Shown here one piece after another: positions 52,784-62,807 of a stretch of 64,000 bases of DNA (its first letter is position 1; each line of letters opens with the position of its first letter). The position numbers were made by a program, and so were the translations under genes. The DNA is from Haliovirga abyssi (lineage in GTDB: Bacteria; Fusobacteriota; Fusobacteriia; Fusobacteriales; Haliovirgaceae): contig NZ_AP027060.1 of the NCBI RefSeq assembly GCF_030295325.1, positions 124,001 to 188,000 of the forward strand, written 5' to 3'. The notes below the pieces were generated by a model. That model ran no database searches and was not told where the DNA came from. It worked only from the letters and a program-made list of their open reading frames with translations.

Positions 52784-54118
52784 TTATTTCTTTCTTTTTT
52801 TGCTATCTATAATACTCTTTTTACTTTTGTTACTATTCTTTCTATTTTTATTAATTATTTTTTTCTTTTTATTTGTTTTATCTCTGCTATTTTTATTTTC
52901 TTTGACATTTTTTCCATTCCTATCTTCAAAGAAATTTTTAGTATTAACATTAATTCTTTTATTATATTTAAGCTTTGGCAAACTATTTTCAGCTTTTACA
53001 TCTGGAATATGCTCTAATTCCATTTTAGGGATTTCCATTTTTATATCTCTTTCAATGATTTTTAACAATTCCTTATCTTTTGGTGTAACAAAAAGATAAG
53101 TTTTTCCATTTTTACCAGCTCTTCCAGTCCTTCCTATTCTATGAATATATCCTTCTCCATTTTCAGGAATATCATAATTATATACATGAGTGACACCTGT
53201 TATATCAATACCTCTCGAAGCTACATCTGTTGCCACCAAATATTGTATTTCTGCATTTTTAAAAGATTTCATTATTTTTTCACGTTTTGATTGAGGTATA
53301 TCACTATGTAATTTTTGACAATTATATCCTCTTTTATAAAGTTCATCTTCTAATTTGTCTACTCTTAATTTTGTTCTACAGAAAATTATAGCCAAAAAAG
53401 GATTTTCCTTATTTAACATTTGACAAAGAGCATCTTGCTTTCTTCTATCTGTTGTTTCTATTAAATATTGATCAATATTTTTGAGTAGAACTTCTCTTTT
53501 TTCAATCATTACAATTTGAGGTTCTTTTGTAATTTTATATGCAAGTTTTTTTACTTGTGAACTTATAGTTGCAGAAAAACAAAGAGTTTGTCTTTCTTTT
53601 GCTGAAGCATTAACTATAAATTCAATTTCATTTTTGAATCCCATATGAAGTATTAGATCCGCTTCATCTATTATAAGAGTATTAATTTTACTCAAATTAA
53701 CAGTTTTTCTCTTTAAATGATCTATTAATCTTCCTGGAGTTGCTATAATTAAATCTACACTTTTATTTAATTTATTCATCTGCACATTTATATCTCTTCC
53801 ACCATAAGCAGCAAGAATATTAAATTTATTATTTACATTAAGTTTTTCAGCTTCTTGTGTAATCTGAATTGCAAGTTCTCTTGTTGGTGTAACAATCAAC
53901 GTTTGTATATTTTGGCTATTTTCATTCATTTTATCAAATATCGGAAGTAAAAATGCTAAAGTTTTTCCTGTCCCTGTCTCTGCCTCTGCTATTATATCCA
54001 TCCCATCATGGATAAGTGTTATCGTTTCTTCTTGAATTGGAGTTGGTTTTTTTATACCATTAGAAATAAGTATATCTACAAGTGTGTCGCTAACCCCAAG
54101 TTCTTTAAATTTATTCAT
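52784..54118 (-). CDS. DEAD-box ATP-dependent RNA helicase
   Basis: A 444-residue helicase. Q-motif KPTPIQEETI, motif I AETGTGKT, Ia PTRELAIQ, II DEAD, III SATIS, IV IIFCRTK, V ATDVASRGIDI and VI HRIGRTGRAG are all present. The C-terminal ~75 residues are strongly basic and Asn/Lys-rich, which suits RNA binding. It is similar in plan to CshA/DeaD-type helicases acting in ribosome assembly or RNA decay. It starts after AAAGGAGAG. Confidence 0.95.
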   Translation of the reverse strand: MNKFKELGVSDTLVDILISNGIKKPTPIQEETITLIHDGMDIIAEAETGTGKTLAFLLPIFDKMNENSQNIQTLIVTPTRELAIQITQEAEKLNVNNKFNILAAYGGRDINVQMNKLNKSVDLIIATPGRLIDHLKRKTVNLSKINTLIIDEADLILHMGFKNEIEFIVNASAKERQTLCFSATISSQVKKLAYKITKEPQIVMIEKREVLLKNIDQYLIETTDRRKQDALCQMLNKENPFLAIIFCRTKLRVDKLEDELYKRGYNCQKLHSDIPQSKREKIMKSFKNAEIQYLVATDVASRGIDITGVTHVYNYDIPENGEGYIHRIGRTGRAGKNGKTYLFVTPKDKELLKIIERDIKMEIPKMELEHIPDVKAENSLPKLKYNKRINVNTKNFFEDRNGKNVKENKNSRDKTNKKKKIINKNRKNSNKSKKSIIDSKKRKK

Positions 54119-54154
54119 TATCTCTCCTTTTTTTAGTCCTACCGTATTTATTCT

Positions 54155-54208
54155 TAGGAATGGATTAAAAATAACATTCCCCTTTTTAAAATACGTACTA
54201 GTAAATTT
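54155..54208. repeat. R2 MITE-like repeat, partial copy
   Basis: TTAGGAATGGATTAAAAATAA and CATTCCC are one R2 tip, followed by a truncated TTTAAAATACG. The rest is absent. The ~350-base gap between the helicase and IS genes otherwise holds only R1 pieces. Confidence 0.65.
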
Positions 54209-54353
54209 TCTTTCATTATACCATATTTAGTACAAATAAAATATCTTTTTTCATATTTTAGGGAATAGATAAATATTCAAAGATATATTATGATATTTTA
54301 AAACTTGTAGCTAGATAATTCCAAAAATACTGGGATTAAAATTCTTATAAAGA

Positions 54354-54434
54354 AAGCGTAATTTATTTTCTGAATAAATTTTTACTTCACTATTAAAGAA
54401 CAAAATAAGCTACGCTTCATCTCATAAAGTAATC
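54354..54434. repeat. R1 pieces on the left flank of the IS
   Basis: 54354-54400 is the tail of one inverted R1 (GCGTAATTTATTTTCTGAATA). A second inverted R1 starts at 54410 with AAAATAAGCTACGCTTCATCT and is interrupted at 54434 by the IS; its continuation is at 55911. Confidence 0.75.
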
Positions 54435-55910
54435 TGTACCCTTTGTCAAGTACATTTTAAAAAAAAGTAGTTAAGCTGATTTATTTTCTAAAAGATGATT
54501 TCTATATTTTATAGGAGTCATCTTTTTTAATCCCCACTGACATCTATAATTATTATAATAATCCATATAATCATCAATCTCATTAATTAATTCTTCAAAT
54601 GTATTACATTCTTTAATATTTGCTTCATCTTTAAAGTGGCCAAAAAATGATTCTTGAGGAGCATTGTCCCAGCAATTACCTCTTCTTGACATTGACTGAT
54701 CTAAGCCACTATTTTTAACTAATTTTTGAAATGTTGGGCTTGTATAATGGACTCCTTGATCAGAATGTATTAATGCATCCTTATGAATTTTAAAGCTTTT
54801 GTTTTCCATAAGAGTTCTTATTGTTTCTGTTGCAATTTCTAACTTAATATTTTTAGATAATACATATGCAGGTATTTCTCCTGTTGAACTATCCTTAATA
54901 GTTGATAAATACGCACGTTGACCATTACCATATGATAGGTATGTTATATCTGTTAATAATATTTTCCCTGGTATTTCTTGTTTAAATTCCCTATTCAATT
55001 TATTTGGAATAGTTGTATGCTCTTTTGTAGCCTTTGCTATTCTCTTATAAGGATTTGCCTTTCTAATCGTACATACAATACTATATTTTTTCATAATTCT
55101 TCTGATTTTTTTCAGATTAAAAATTGTAGCAAATTCATTTTCTAAAGTCATTTTTATCTGTCTAGCTCCCTTTTGCCTACCTTTGAATTCATATGCTTTT
55201 ATGATTAAATCTCTTGCTTTTTCATCTTCTAATTCTTGATTGCTTTTATTTGTTTTGGAAGTTTCAGACAAATAGTTATAATAACTTGTTCTAGAAATTT
55301 CTGCAACTTCACATAAATATTTTATAATATTTTTTACACCACTTGTTTCTATTACATCTTTGATTATAACAAACTTTTCTGATGGCGATAATTCAATTAA
55401 TTTACCGTTCACCTCTCTTTCTCGCACGTCTAGCTTTTTTAGCAAATCAATCTCCGCTTGAAGATAATCATTTTTTACTTGAAGCCTTTCATATTTCTCT
55501 TCTAAAGATAGCTCTCTTTCTAAAGGTCGTCCAGAGTTCTCTTTTCTTCTATCATCTAACCCTAATACTCCTTGCTCTTTATAGGCACGTCTCCATCTTG
55601 CTGCTGCTGATCGAATCCTTTTCATCCCTAATACTTGTACGTCAAATCCATATTTTTCAAATATTGCTCTAGGTAAAATTTTATCTTGACTTTCTGCAAT
55701 AAAAATTCTTCTGAATTCTGATGTATATGTGATTGCCTTAGAACTTATAGTTTTGACATATTTATTTTTTGATAAAATTTCAATCTCTTTTTTTGTGAAT
55801 ATTTTGTTGCTCATGAAATCCTCCAATCTATTAAATTAACATTATAGATATTATATAAAAATACCATATCTGATGCAACTTTTTTTTAAATGTCCATCTT
55901 ATAGGGTACA
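54435..55910 (-). mobile_element. IS3-family insertion sequence, complete
   Basis: About 1476 bp. The ends are inverted: TGTACCCT...CATTTTAAAAAAAAGT at the left, and on the other strand TGTACCCT...ACATTTAAAAAAAAGT at the right. It carries one transposase frame. No clean target duplication is visible; the flanks read TAAT and TATA next to the tips. It interrupts an R1 repeat whose halves lie on either side. Confidence 0.85.
54471..55814 (-). CDS. IS3-family transposase (OrfA and OrfB in one frame)
   Basis: A 447-residue transposase in a single reading frame, unlike most IS3 members that need a programmed frameshift. The N-terminal ~130 residues hold the helix-turn-helix and a Leu-rich coiled coil. 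The C-terminal rve/DDE core has Asp in LLTDITYL, Asp in IHSDQGVHYTSPTF and Glu in NAPQESFFGHFK, so it appears active. The ATG at 55814 follows GGAGG. Confidence 0.93.
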   Translation of the reverse strand: MSNKIFTKKEIEILSKNKYVKTISSKAITYTSEFRRIFIAESQDKILPRAIFEKYGFDVQVLGMKRIRSAAARWRRAYKEQGVLGLDDRRKENSGRPLERELSLEEKYERLQVKNDYLQAEIDLLKKLDVREREVNGKLIELSPSEKFVIIKDVIETSGVKNIIKYLCEVAEISRTSYYNYLSETSKTNKSNQELEDEKARDLIIKAYEFKGRQKGARQIKMTLENEFATIFNLKKIRRIMKKYSIVCTIRKANPYKRIAKATKEHTTIPNKLNREFKQEIPGKILLTDITYLSYGNGQRAYLSTIKDSSTGEIPAYVLSKNIKLEIATETIRTLMENKSFKIHKDALIHSDQGVHYTSPTFQKLVKNSGLDQSMSRRGNCWDNAPQESFFGHFKDEANIKECNTFEELINEIDDYMDYYNNYRCQWGLKKMTPIKYRNHLLENKSA

Positions 55911-56022
55911 GTATAAAGTGTAAATATTTTTCTAAATTTTGGGATTCTGAAAAATTTCGCCTTGAAAAATCACATATTTCAAAAAAATGACGTAGCTTAT
56001 TTAATAGGTAATTTATACTTTC
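55911..56022. repeat. R1 right half on the other flank of the IS
   Basis: GTATAAAGTGTAAATATTTTTC through GACGTAGCTTATTTAATAGG completes the R1 copy begun at 54410. It ends in a short palindrome around TATACTTTCCTATTAAATAA. Confidence 0.75.
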
Positions 56023-56085
56023 CTATTAAATAAAGAATAGTGCATATTTTGCTTTTTATCTCCATTCTATTATTATTCTTAATTT

Positions 56086-57972
56086 TTATCTACTTTCTTG
56101 ACCATCTATGTATTTCATAGCTCTATCAAATATACTATCCTTTCCATTATTATATTTATCAATAATTTTTATATCTGGCTCAATTCCATTATCATTGCTA
56201 TTTCCAGCTTTATCTGTTATCAAAGTCCCGCTTGACAATCCCACTAATGATGAATCTGGAAGAGAATATATTTCAGACGGTGAACCACCACCGCCTGTTT
56301 TTTCTCCAATAACTATCCCCAAATTGTTATTTTTTACAATATTAACCATATAATTTGAGGCACTAAAACTCAATCTATTAGTAAGAAGAATTAACTTAAC
56401 TTTATATCTTTTTTTACTATTATTTTTAATATCTATAGGTTTTCCCATATTATAAAGTTCATATTTATCTCCTGCAAAATAATTGATAATATGAAATACA
56501 TTTGATAACAATCCACCACCATTCCATCTCATATCCAAAATAACATATTTTTTTCCATTTAGTTTATTTAATTCCTTATCAATTTTAATAGGTGGATCAA
56601 TCCAATTGGGAATATAAATATATGCTGTCTTATTGTCAATCTCTTTTAATATAAATTCATCAAATTTTTTATCTGGTTTCGTTTTATAAAAGTTCATTAT
56701 TTCTTCATATGCCTTTGCACTATTTTCTGTTCTATTTGTCCCATTAATAACAAAATTTGATTTTCCAAAATTAATAAATCGTGTATGCCCATCATCCATA
56801 TTTGTTAAAATAGTATTAAATATATCATAAAATTCAGCATTACTTTTCGTATTAATAAGTTTTGACATATTATCATTCCTCATTTTGTCAAAATCTATAT
56901 TTTTATCTTTCGATACTGTATACCTTTTTTTACACAAATTTATAAAATATAAAAACACCTTTCTTTTCATCTCTTTATCCATTTTCTCTCTAGATAATTT
57001 ATTAATTTTATAATTTTCTGCCCAACTTTTTATAAAATATTCTCCATCATAATTAGTTATTTGCAAATTACCGTTAAACAAAAAATAAGATATCATATAT
57101 ATTGGAAAATAAATTTTACTATTTTTTTTAATATATCCAGCATCAAAATCGTTTAAATTTAAACTTTCTTTTTCAAATATTTTTTCAGATGCTCTAACTA
57201 CTTTAAATTCTGCTTTTACATCTTTTTTATATTGTTTTAAAACTTCTCCGCTACTTATTCCTTCTGCAACTGTAATTTCATCTCTTTTATTATAAAAATT
57301 TTTAATAGTTAATCCATTTTTATCAAATAGCGTGGCTTTATTTTCATTAATATCAAATTCCAATTTAAAATTTCCATCTTTTTTAGATATCTTTATAAAA
57401 TCTTTTTCTGCCTTGTAATTTAGATCCCCAAAAAATTCACTCAACATATCTTTTAATGCTCCCATTTCGATATAGTCAATTCCATCTTCGGTTATGACTT
57501 CATAAGTTTTTTCAACAGGTTTATTTTGGCTATAATGTTCAAGTTTAAATTTTCTATAATTTGGCATTAATGGAATAACCTTTATCATTTTCCCTCTACT
57601 TTTCTTTCCACTTTTTAAAATTAATCTTACTTTATACATTACATAACTATTTTCTTTCTGTTTTATACTTGCTCTGTTTAATTTAGGACTTATTTCTGCT
57701 ACTTTTTTATATCTCGAACCATCTAAAGAGTTTTTTAAAATTTCTATTTTTTCAACGTTTTTTTTATTTTGTAATTTCCAATTTAACTTTATTACTTGTG
57801 GAACATCTGTTTTAGCTGTTAAATTTTCAATATCATCTATTTTTAATTTGTCTTGCTTTTTCTCTACAACCTTTACATTAATTTTTGAAACATTTCCTTT
57901 TTTTACAACAATACTTTTTTGACATCCTATAAAAAGTAATGGTATAACTGCTACTATCATTAATCTTTTCAT
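56086..57972 (-). CDS. S41-family peptidase lipoprotein
   Basis: A 628-residue exported lipoprotein (lipobox FIGC, Cys17). Order: a fibronectin-III-like strand module (~60-135), a copper-amine-oxidase-N-like module (~160-320), and a C-terminal S41 (tail-specific protease-type) domain. The S41 catalytic Ser is in RLSFSASNYM (~Ser537) and the Lys in GEKTGGGGSPSE (~Lys558), with LDMRWNGGG near 480, so activity is expected. The ATG at 57972 follows GGGAGG; an upstream ATG would add 18 residues before the signal. It is the last gene of a three-lipoprotein row. Natural substrate is unknown. Confidence 0.85.
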   Translation of the reverse strand: MKRLMIVAVIPLLFIGCQKSIVVKKGNVSKINVKVVEKKQDKLKIDDIENLTAKTDVPQVIKLNWKLQNKKNVEKIEILKNSLDGSRYKKVAEISPKLNRASIKQKENSYVMYKVRLILKSGKKSRGKMIKVIPLMPNYRKFKLEHYSQNKPVEKTYEVITEDGIDYIEMGALKDMLSEFFGDLNYKAEKDFIKISKKDGNFKLEFDINENKATLFDKNGLTIKNFYNKRDEITVAEGISSGEVLKQYKKDVKAEFKVVRASEKIFEKESLNLNDFDAGYIKKNSKIYFPIYMISYFLFNGNLQITNYDGEYFIKSWAENYKINKLSREKMDKEMKRKVFLYFINLCKKRYTVSKDKNIDFDKMRNDNMSKLINTKSNAEFYDIFNTILTNMDDGHTRFINFGKSNFVINGTNRTENSAKAYEEIMNFYKTKPDKKFDEFILKEIDNKTAYIYIPNWIDPPIKIDKELNKLNGKKYVILDMRWNGGGLLSNVFHIINYFAGDKYELYNMGKPIDIKNNSKKRYKVKLILLTNRLSFSASNYMVNIVKNNNLGIVIGEKTGGGGSPSEIYSLPDSSLVGLSSGTLITDKAGNSNDNGIEPDIKIIDKYNNGKDSIFDRAMKYIDGQESR

Positions 57973-58056
57973 CTTTTTACATCCTCCCTGTTTAGTTTTA
58001 ATTTTTTTAATAAACCACCTCGTCACAATTAGCGGGAAATTTAACCCAAATCACAA

Positions 58057-59835
58057 TCAAAATTCTGCAACAATTTTCATATAATTTATATTATCATCTT
58101 TAATTGTAGTAAGAATATTAAATTTATACATTACCCCCTTATTTTCAAAATATATTGAAGGTAAATCAGCACTTACCACATCATTAACAACTTCATATTG
58201 ATGCAATTCATCTAATTTATAATTTATAGTTTTCATCATTTCTGCATATTCGTTAATATCCATTTTTTTATTTGAATTAGTATCATAAAAATAGATTACT
58301 GCATAATTCATATCTTTTTTTGATGTTTTTATTGTTGCTACAGTTGTTTCATTTGGAATTATATTTTTATAATAAATTATATTTCTTAAATCGTTAAACA
58401 ACTCTTTACTGTCTTTATATTCATAAATTGGTTTTTTTAATTCACTTATAGCAATCATTCCATTTTTTGCATTCATCTTTCTTGATAATCCTTTATCTTC
58501 CCAAACAATATTTACACTTGTTTTAATATAATCTCGTTTTGATTTTTTTAATTCAAATTCTTTTTGATCTTTTTCATTTCCAATTAGCCATATAAATCCT
58601 TCTCTCAAAGTATCTCCCCATTGCGACCAATTATGAGCATAATTATGTTGTACAAATTTAACTCCTTTTACTGTTTTATTCTTTTTTAATTCATTGTAAA
58701 TCCATTTATTACTTTCTGAAAATATTTCCATTATTCCAGTTGATAAAAAAACTTTTAATGGAAATTTCTTTTTATCTATATCCAAAGCAAAAGCTTCTCC
58801 TGAAATATTTTCAAAATCACCATGATCTCCTTTAAAATATCCACATTCATTATATGCTCCTGATTGTGAAAGAAAATATCCAAACATATCAGCATGTTTA
58901 TACGCTATATATGCAGATATATTGGCTCCTGCCGAAGCTCCAACAAGAATTCTATCTTCTTTTGATCTACCTACAGAATAATTTTGTTCTACATATGGAA
59001 CAATTATATTTACAAATTCGTCTACATATTTTATATTGTCTTTTGAAGAATATTCTTTAGCTCTTTCTACAGCATCTATAAATACACCTACTATTGGTTC
59101 AATTTCTTTATTCTCAATCATATAGTCTAAAATATTTTTAACATCTCCATACTCCAAATACCCCGATCCATCTTGAAAATATGCCACTTTATATTTTTTG
59201 TTTTTTGAGTATTCTGGTGGTAGATAAACCACCATAGCCCTTTTTATCTCTTTTGATTTTACCTCTTCTGTTTTTCCATGTGCTATTTTTTTATTATATT
59301 TTCTCTCTATTTTAGGAGCCCTATTGTCCATTTTAAATATAGAGTTACTACCTCCCATTCCATTAGACTGCTTTTCCGTATTTAAAGGATCCATTATCCA
59401 ACCAGAGTCATTTATAATAAATTTATATTCTACTCTAGCCTTAATATCTAATTTAATTTGTGCCAAAAATAAATTAGTCCCTTTTACTCTTTTGAAATTA
59501 TATCCTGGTTCTCCCCAATCATTAATATCTCCAACTAATGTAACTTTATGAACATTTCCATAATATACAAATGTAATCTTATTACCCTCAATAATTGGAA
59601 ATTTTGTTTTTTGAACTATATCTTTAAAATAAAATTTTATAAAATCTTTTCTATACTCTATTTTCTCCTTTAAAAGTCCTCTATAAAATTCATCAAATGA
59701 ACTTATTTGTTTATTATATTCTTTATTACTTACATTTTGATTTTTTGATAACTTTACTTTTTTCACATTATTTGCAGTACATCCTGCCATTAAAGCTACA
59801 ATAATAATTATGCTAAAAACTTTTTTCAAATTCAT
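58057..59835 (-). CDS. Esterase-fold lipoprotein with early-set carbohydrate-binding domain
   Basis: A 592-residue lipoprotein (lipobox LMAGC). Residues ~75-170 form a CBM48/early-set beta domain (VTLVGDINDWGEPGYNFKRV). Then comes a putative esterase of the enterochelin-esterase/FrsA-like D-alpha/beta fold, with nucleophile Ser in VGASAGANIS (~305) and His in YAHNWSQWGD (~405). The C-terminal ~170 residues show no recognised domain. Such esterases remove acyl or feruloyl groups or open cyclic esters. The ATG at 59835 follows GGGGAGG. It is the middle gene of the row, with gaps of 84 and 37 bases. Confidence 0.82.
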   Translation of the reverse strand: MNLKKVFSIIIIVALMAGCTANNVKKVKLSKNQNVSNKEYNKQISSFDEFYRGLLKEKIEYRKDFIKFYFKDIVQKTKFPIIEGNKITFVYYGNVHKVTLVGDINDWGEPGYNFKRVKGTNLFLAQIKLDIKARVEYKFIINDSGWIMDPLNTEKQSNGMGGSNSIFKMDNRAPKIERKYNKKIAHGKTEEVKSKEIKRAMVVYLPPEYSKNKKYKVAYFQDGSGYLEYGDVKNILDYMIENKEIEPIVGVFIDAVERAKEYSSKDNIKYVDEFVNIIVPYVEQNYSVGRSKEDRILVGASAGANISAYIAYKHADMFGYFLSQSGAYNECGYFKGDHGDFENISGEAFALDIDKKKFPLKVFLSTGIMEIFSESNKWIYNELKKNKTVKGVKFVQHNYAHNWSQWGDTLREGFIWLIGNEKDQKEFELKKSKRDYIKTSVNIVWEDKGLSRKMNAKNGMIAISELKKPIYEYKDSKELFNDLRNIIYYKNIIPNETTVATIKTSKKDMNYAVIYFYDTNSNKKMDINEYAEMMKTINYKLDELHQYEVVNDVVSADLPSIYFENKGVMYKFNILTTIKDDNINYMKIVAEF

Positions 59836-59872
59836 ACTATTAAACCTCCCCATATATTTGAGTACTCTTTAA

Positions 59873-62224
59873 TCAATCTTTTATTACAACTATTGAATTA
59901 TCCGGCATAACAAAAAAATCTGATTTAGGATCAATACTTGTTTTTAAATCTTTCATTTCATAATCTAATCTAAATTTCCCCTTTTTTCCCTTTTTCTCAT
60001 AGTCAATTTCCAATGCACTATAGCTTGAATCAAGTTCCCAATCTTTTGCTTTTTCTTTAAAAATTTGATTAATTCGCTTCATATATTTATTGATATTCTC
60101 TAAATCATTTTTATCTTTTATTCTTTTATATTCAGGTATTTCATATATTTTTAATTTATCTATTTTATTTACTACAACATCTCCAACTAAAAATATGACT
60201 TTTCCATCTTTAAATCTAAATTTTGTTGATAACTCTTTTTCAACATTATATGGATTTCCATAAGTTATGAAAAAAGAATTAGGCAATACCTGTTTTAAAT
60301 ATTTATTTAAAATATCATATAACTCATAACTGCTATTTGCTTTTTTCACTTTCTCTAAATATTCTTTATTTATATTTTTTAATTTAATTTTATTTTTTTC
60401 TCTCTCTGCTATTTTTTCTGAAATTAATTTTTTCAAATATATAAAATCAAATTCTTTTAATTTATCCGTTTGAGCTCTATAATTATCAGAAAATTGCTCA
60501 TTATTTATTATTCTAAACAGTTTATCATTTTCCAAAAGATTACTTACTTTTGTATTATAAATTTTCATCTTTTTATTAAAAAAATAATCTCCAATAAAAA
60601 TCATCGGTATATATTTCTTTCCCTCTCCTGATACTATTTTCAAATTATAATCCCCTAAATTCAGTACTTTTTTTTCTCTATTTTTTATAATAGATTTTTT
60701 TGTATCAATCTCAAATTCTACTATTCCATTATTTTCAAAATATATAATCCCATTATTTATATTATATTCTAAATTTACAAATTTTAATTTTAATATTTTA
60801 TACAAATCCTTCAAAGAGATATAATCTATACTATTCATTCTTCTTATATTTAAATTTTTTATTACTTTATACCCATTTTTAACTTCTCTTATAAGCAATT
60901 TAGATATAATTATTAAATTTTCTCCTTTTTCTTTCGTTTTTATATCAGAGTCATAATTAATTGTTAGTTCGCTTGAAACGTCTTTATATTTTCCTTTTAT
61001 TGTTATAGCTTTTTCTCCATTAAATAAAAAATATCCATCTTTTGAAATTTCAGCTTTCTTCCCATCGACAATTGAATATTGAATGTTTTTTATTGCACTA
61101 TATTCCAAACCGTTATTATATTGTATCATTGGAACTATTTTAAAATACTCTCCAATTCCACTTAAAACTCCAATTTCTAATTTTAATTTTTTAATTTTTT
61201 TATCTTCATTTCCAAAGAAATAAATTAATTGTTTTTTTAGTCTTCTACCCCAACTTATAGGATCATGCTTTCCTTCTATATCTTCGTAAAAAACAATATC
61301 TTTTTCATATTTATATCCTTTATTCAGCAAAATATTCAAAGCATATCTCCCGCCACAGTAGAAATAATCAGCATTATTTTCTTTTAACCCTTCATCAAGC
61401 CAAATTTTCAAATCTTTTTTACTATTTTGTCTCAAGAAATTCAGATTATCAATAACACCATGATACGACATTGAGCCAACGTAATAAAATTTATCAGGAT
61501 AAGCAAATGCCGTTCTAATTGACATCCCTGCTCCAGCAGAAGATCCAATAATAGCTCTATTATATTTATTTGAAATAGTCCTATATTTACTATCAATAAA
61601 TGGAATTATCTTTTTTATTACAAATTCTATATCTGGAAATCTTTCACTCCCACCAGAAATTCCAACTGCAATTATTTTTTTTATCTTATTATCTGCTTCT
61701 AATTTATTTATTATTTTATCGCCATTCCATCCTTTATCATCAAAAATACTATCTCCATCATAAAAATAAGCAACAGGATATTTTTCATCAGAAACATCAT
61801 ATCCATCTGGTAAATAAATATATACTTTGTAATCTCTTATTTTTTCAACAAGTACATTTTTTTTCCTAATATATACACTTATTTTTTTCCCTTTACTTTT
61901 TTTATCATCTCTATTTACAAGAACTATCTTAAAATTATATTCCACAAGTGGAATTCCATTTTTATATTTATAACTATGAACTGTTTTTTTTAATGTATCA
62001 ATTTTCCGATACCGCCTTTCACTATCAAGCTTTAAATAGATTTCAACTTCTTTTACTCTTTTAAAATTTGCAATTTTCCATGATAGATTTATCTCTTTTC
62101 CTGTTATCTTTGTAGATAAATTTTCAACATTTAACTTAAAATATCTTGATACTTTTTTTTTAGTTGTATTCGTACAACCAATTAAGGATATTAGAACTAA
62201 TAATGATAACAATGCTTTTTTCAT
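59873..62224 (-). CDS. Esterase lipoprotein fused to modules shared with the S41 protein
   Basis: A 783-residue lipoprotein (lipobox LIGC, Cys17). It begins with a fibronectin-III-like module (~25-105) similar to that of the S41 protein. An esterase domain follows with Ser in IGSSAGAGMSIR (~228) and His in GKHDPISWGRR (~325). Then comes a copper-amine-oxidase-N-like module (~470-590) and a C-terminal part (~620-783) that resembles the helical lead-in of S41 proteases (SYELYDILNKYLK against AEFYDIFNTILT) but lacks the S41 Ser/Lys motifs. It is first in the three-gene row. It starts after GGGAGG. Confidence 0.8.
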   Translation of the reverse strand: MKKALLSLLVLISLIGCTNTTKKKVSRYFKLNVENLSTKITGKEINLSWKIANFKRVKEVEIYLKLDSERRYRKIDTLKKTVHSYKYKNGIPLVEYNFKIVLVNRDDKKSKGKKISVYIRKKNVLVEKIRDYKVYIYLPDGYDVSDEKYPVAYFYDGDSIFDDKGWNGDKIINKLEADNKIKKIIAVGISGGSERFPDIEFVIKKIIPFIDSKYRTISNKYNRAIIGSSAGAGMSIRTAFAYPDKFYYVGSMSYHGVIDNLNFLRQNSKKDLKIWLDEGLKENNADYFYCGGRYALNILLNKGYKYEKDIVFYEDIEGKHDPISWGRRLKKQLIYFFGNEDKKIKKLKLEIGVLSGIGEYFKIVPMIQYNNGLEYSAIKNIQYSIVDGKKAEISKDGYFLFNGEKAITIKGKYKDVSSELTINYDSDIKTKEKGENLIIISKLLIREVKNGYKVIKNLNIRRMNSIDYISLKDLYKILKLKFVNLEYNINNGIIYFENNGIVEFEIDTKKSIIKNREKKVLNLGDYNLKIVSGEGKKYIPMIFIGDYFFNKKMKIYNTKVSNLLENDKLFRIINNEQFSDNYRAQTDKLKEFDFIYLKKLISEKIAEREKNKIKLKNINKEYLEKVKKANSSYELYDILNKYLKQVLPNSFFITYGNPYNVEKELSTKFRFKDGKVIFLVGDVVVNKIDKLKIYEIPEYKRIKDKNDLENINKYMKRINQIFKEKAKDWELDSSYSALEIDYEKKGKKGKFRLDYEMKDLKTSIDPKSDFFVMPDNSIVVIKD

Positions 62225-62347
62225 GTTTCCTCCCTTATTTATTTTTTGGTAGTGTCAAAAATAATTTCAACACAAAGACGCAAAGCACACAAAGAAAAAA
62301 ATTATTTAAAACCACAGGTTGGATACTGATAAATAAAAATTGGCAGT

Positions 62348-62419
62348 TGTTATAAAATACGCAGTGATTTAAATATTTTATAACACAATATGAGAGAATT
62401 GCTTTTTAAATGTTCCTAA
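62348..62419. repeat. R2 MITE-like repeat, decayed partial copy
   Basis: It aligns with the right two-thirds of the 13734 copy, including TATAACACAATATGAGAGAAT and the TTCCTAA tip. Confidence 0.65.
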
Positions 62420-62712
62420 AAATTTAATTTTTTTGTTTTTTTGCAAAAATTACTTTGATTTTAAAAATTCTACTATGATTTGTGTGATTTTACATAAAAA
62501 TGTATATAAAGTAAAAGAATTTCAAAAAAATACTATTCTTGCCTTAATCATTATATAAAGTTTTTTAATTAAAGTCAATCATAATTTGTGTTCTATATAG
62601 TAACTTATACAACTAAAATGGAATTTGAGACGTTTTAATAGAACTATTTTAATTACAATTATATACTATGATGCAACACGCACAAACAGTATATAATTTA
62701 ACTAGCACAATT

Positions 62713-62758
62713 AAAAAAGCCCACAAACAGCTTTAACACTAGCCATTTATGAGCTTTT
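62713..62758 (-). terminator. Terminator of the glycyl-radical operon
   Basis: On the minus strand AAAAGCTCATAAAT pairs imperfectly with TTTGTGGGCTTTT, followed by TT-AATT. It lies about 50 bases after the activase stop. Confidence 0.6.
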
Positions 62759-62807
62759 CCTTAATCTCCAACTTCTAAAACTATCTCTTGTATATCTCTA
62801 ACCATCT

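Larger units (their letters stand above)
62225..62807. other. Intergenic region with R2 fragment and short repeat-like tract
   Basis: No gene is seen in 583 bases. A widely seen type of intergenic tract, ACACAAAGACGCAAAGCACACAAAG in two runs, lies near 62270-62300. A decayed R2 copy runs from 62348 to 62419 (ATAAAATACGCAGTG to TGTTCCTAA). The rest is A+T-rich without obvious promoter strength. Confidence 0.5.
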
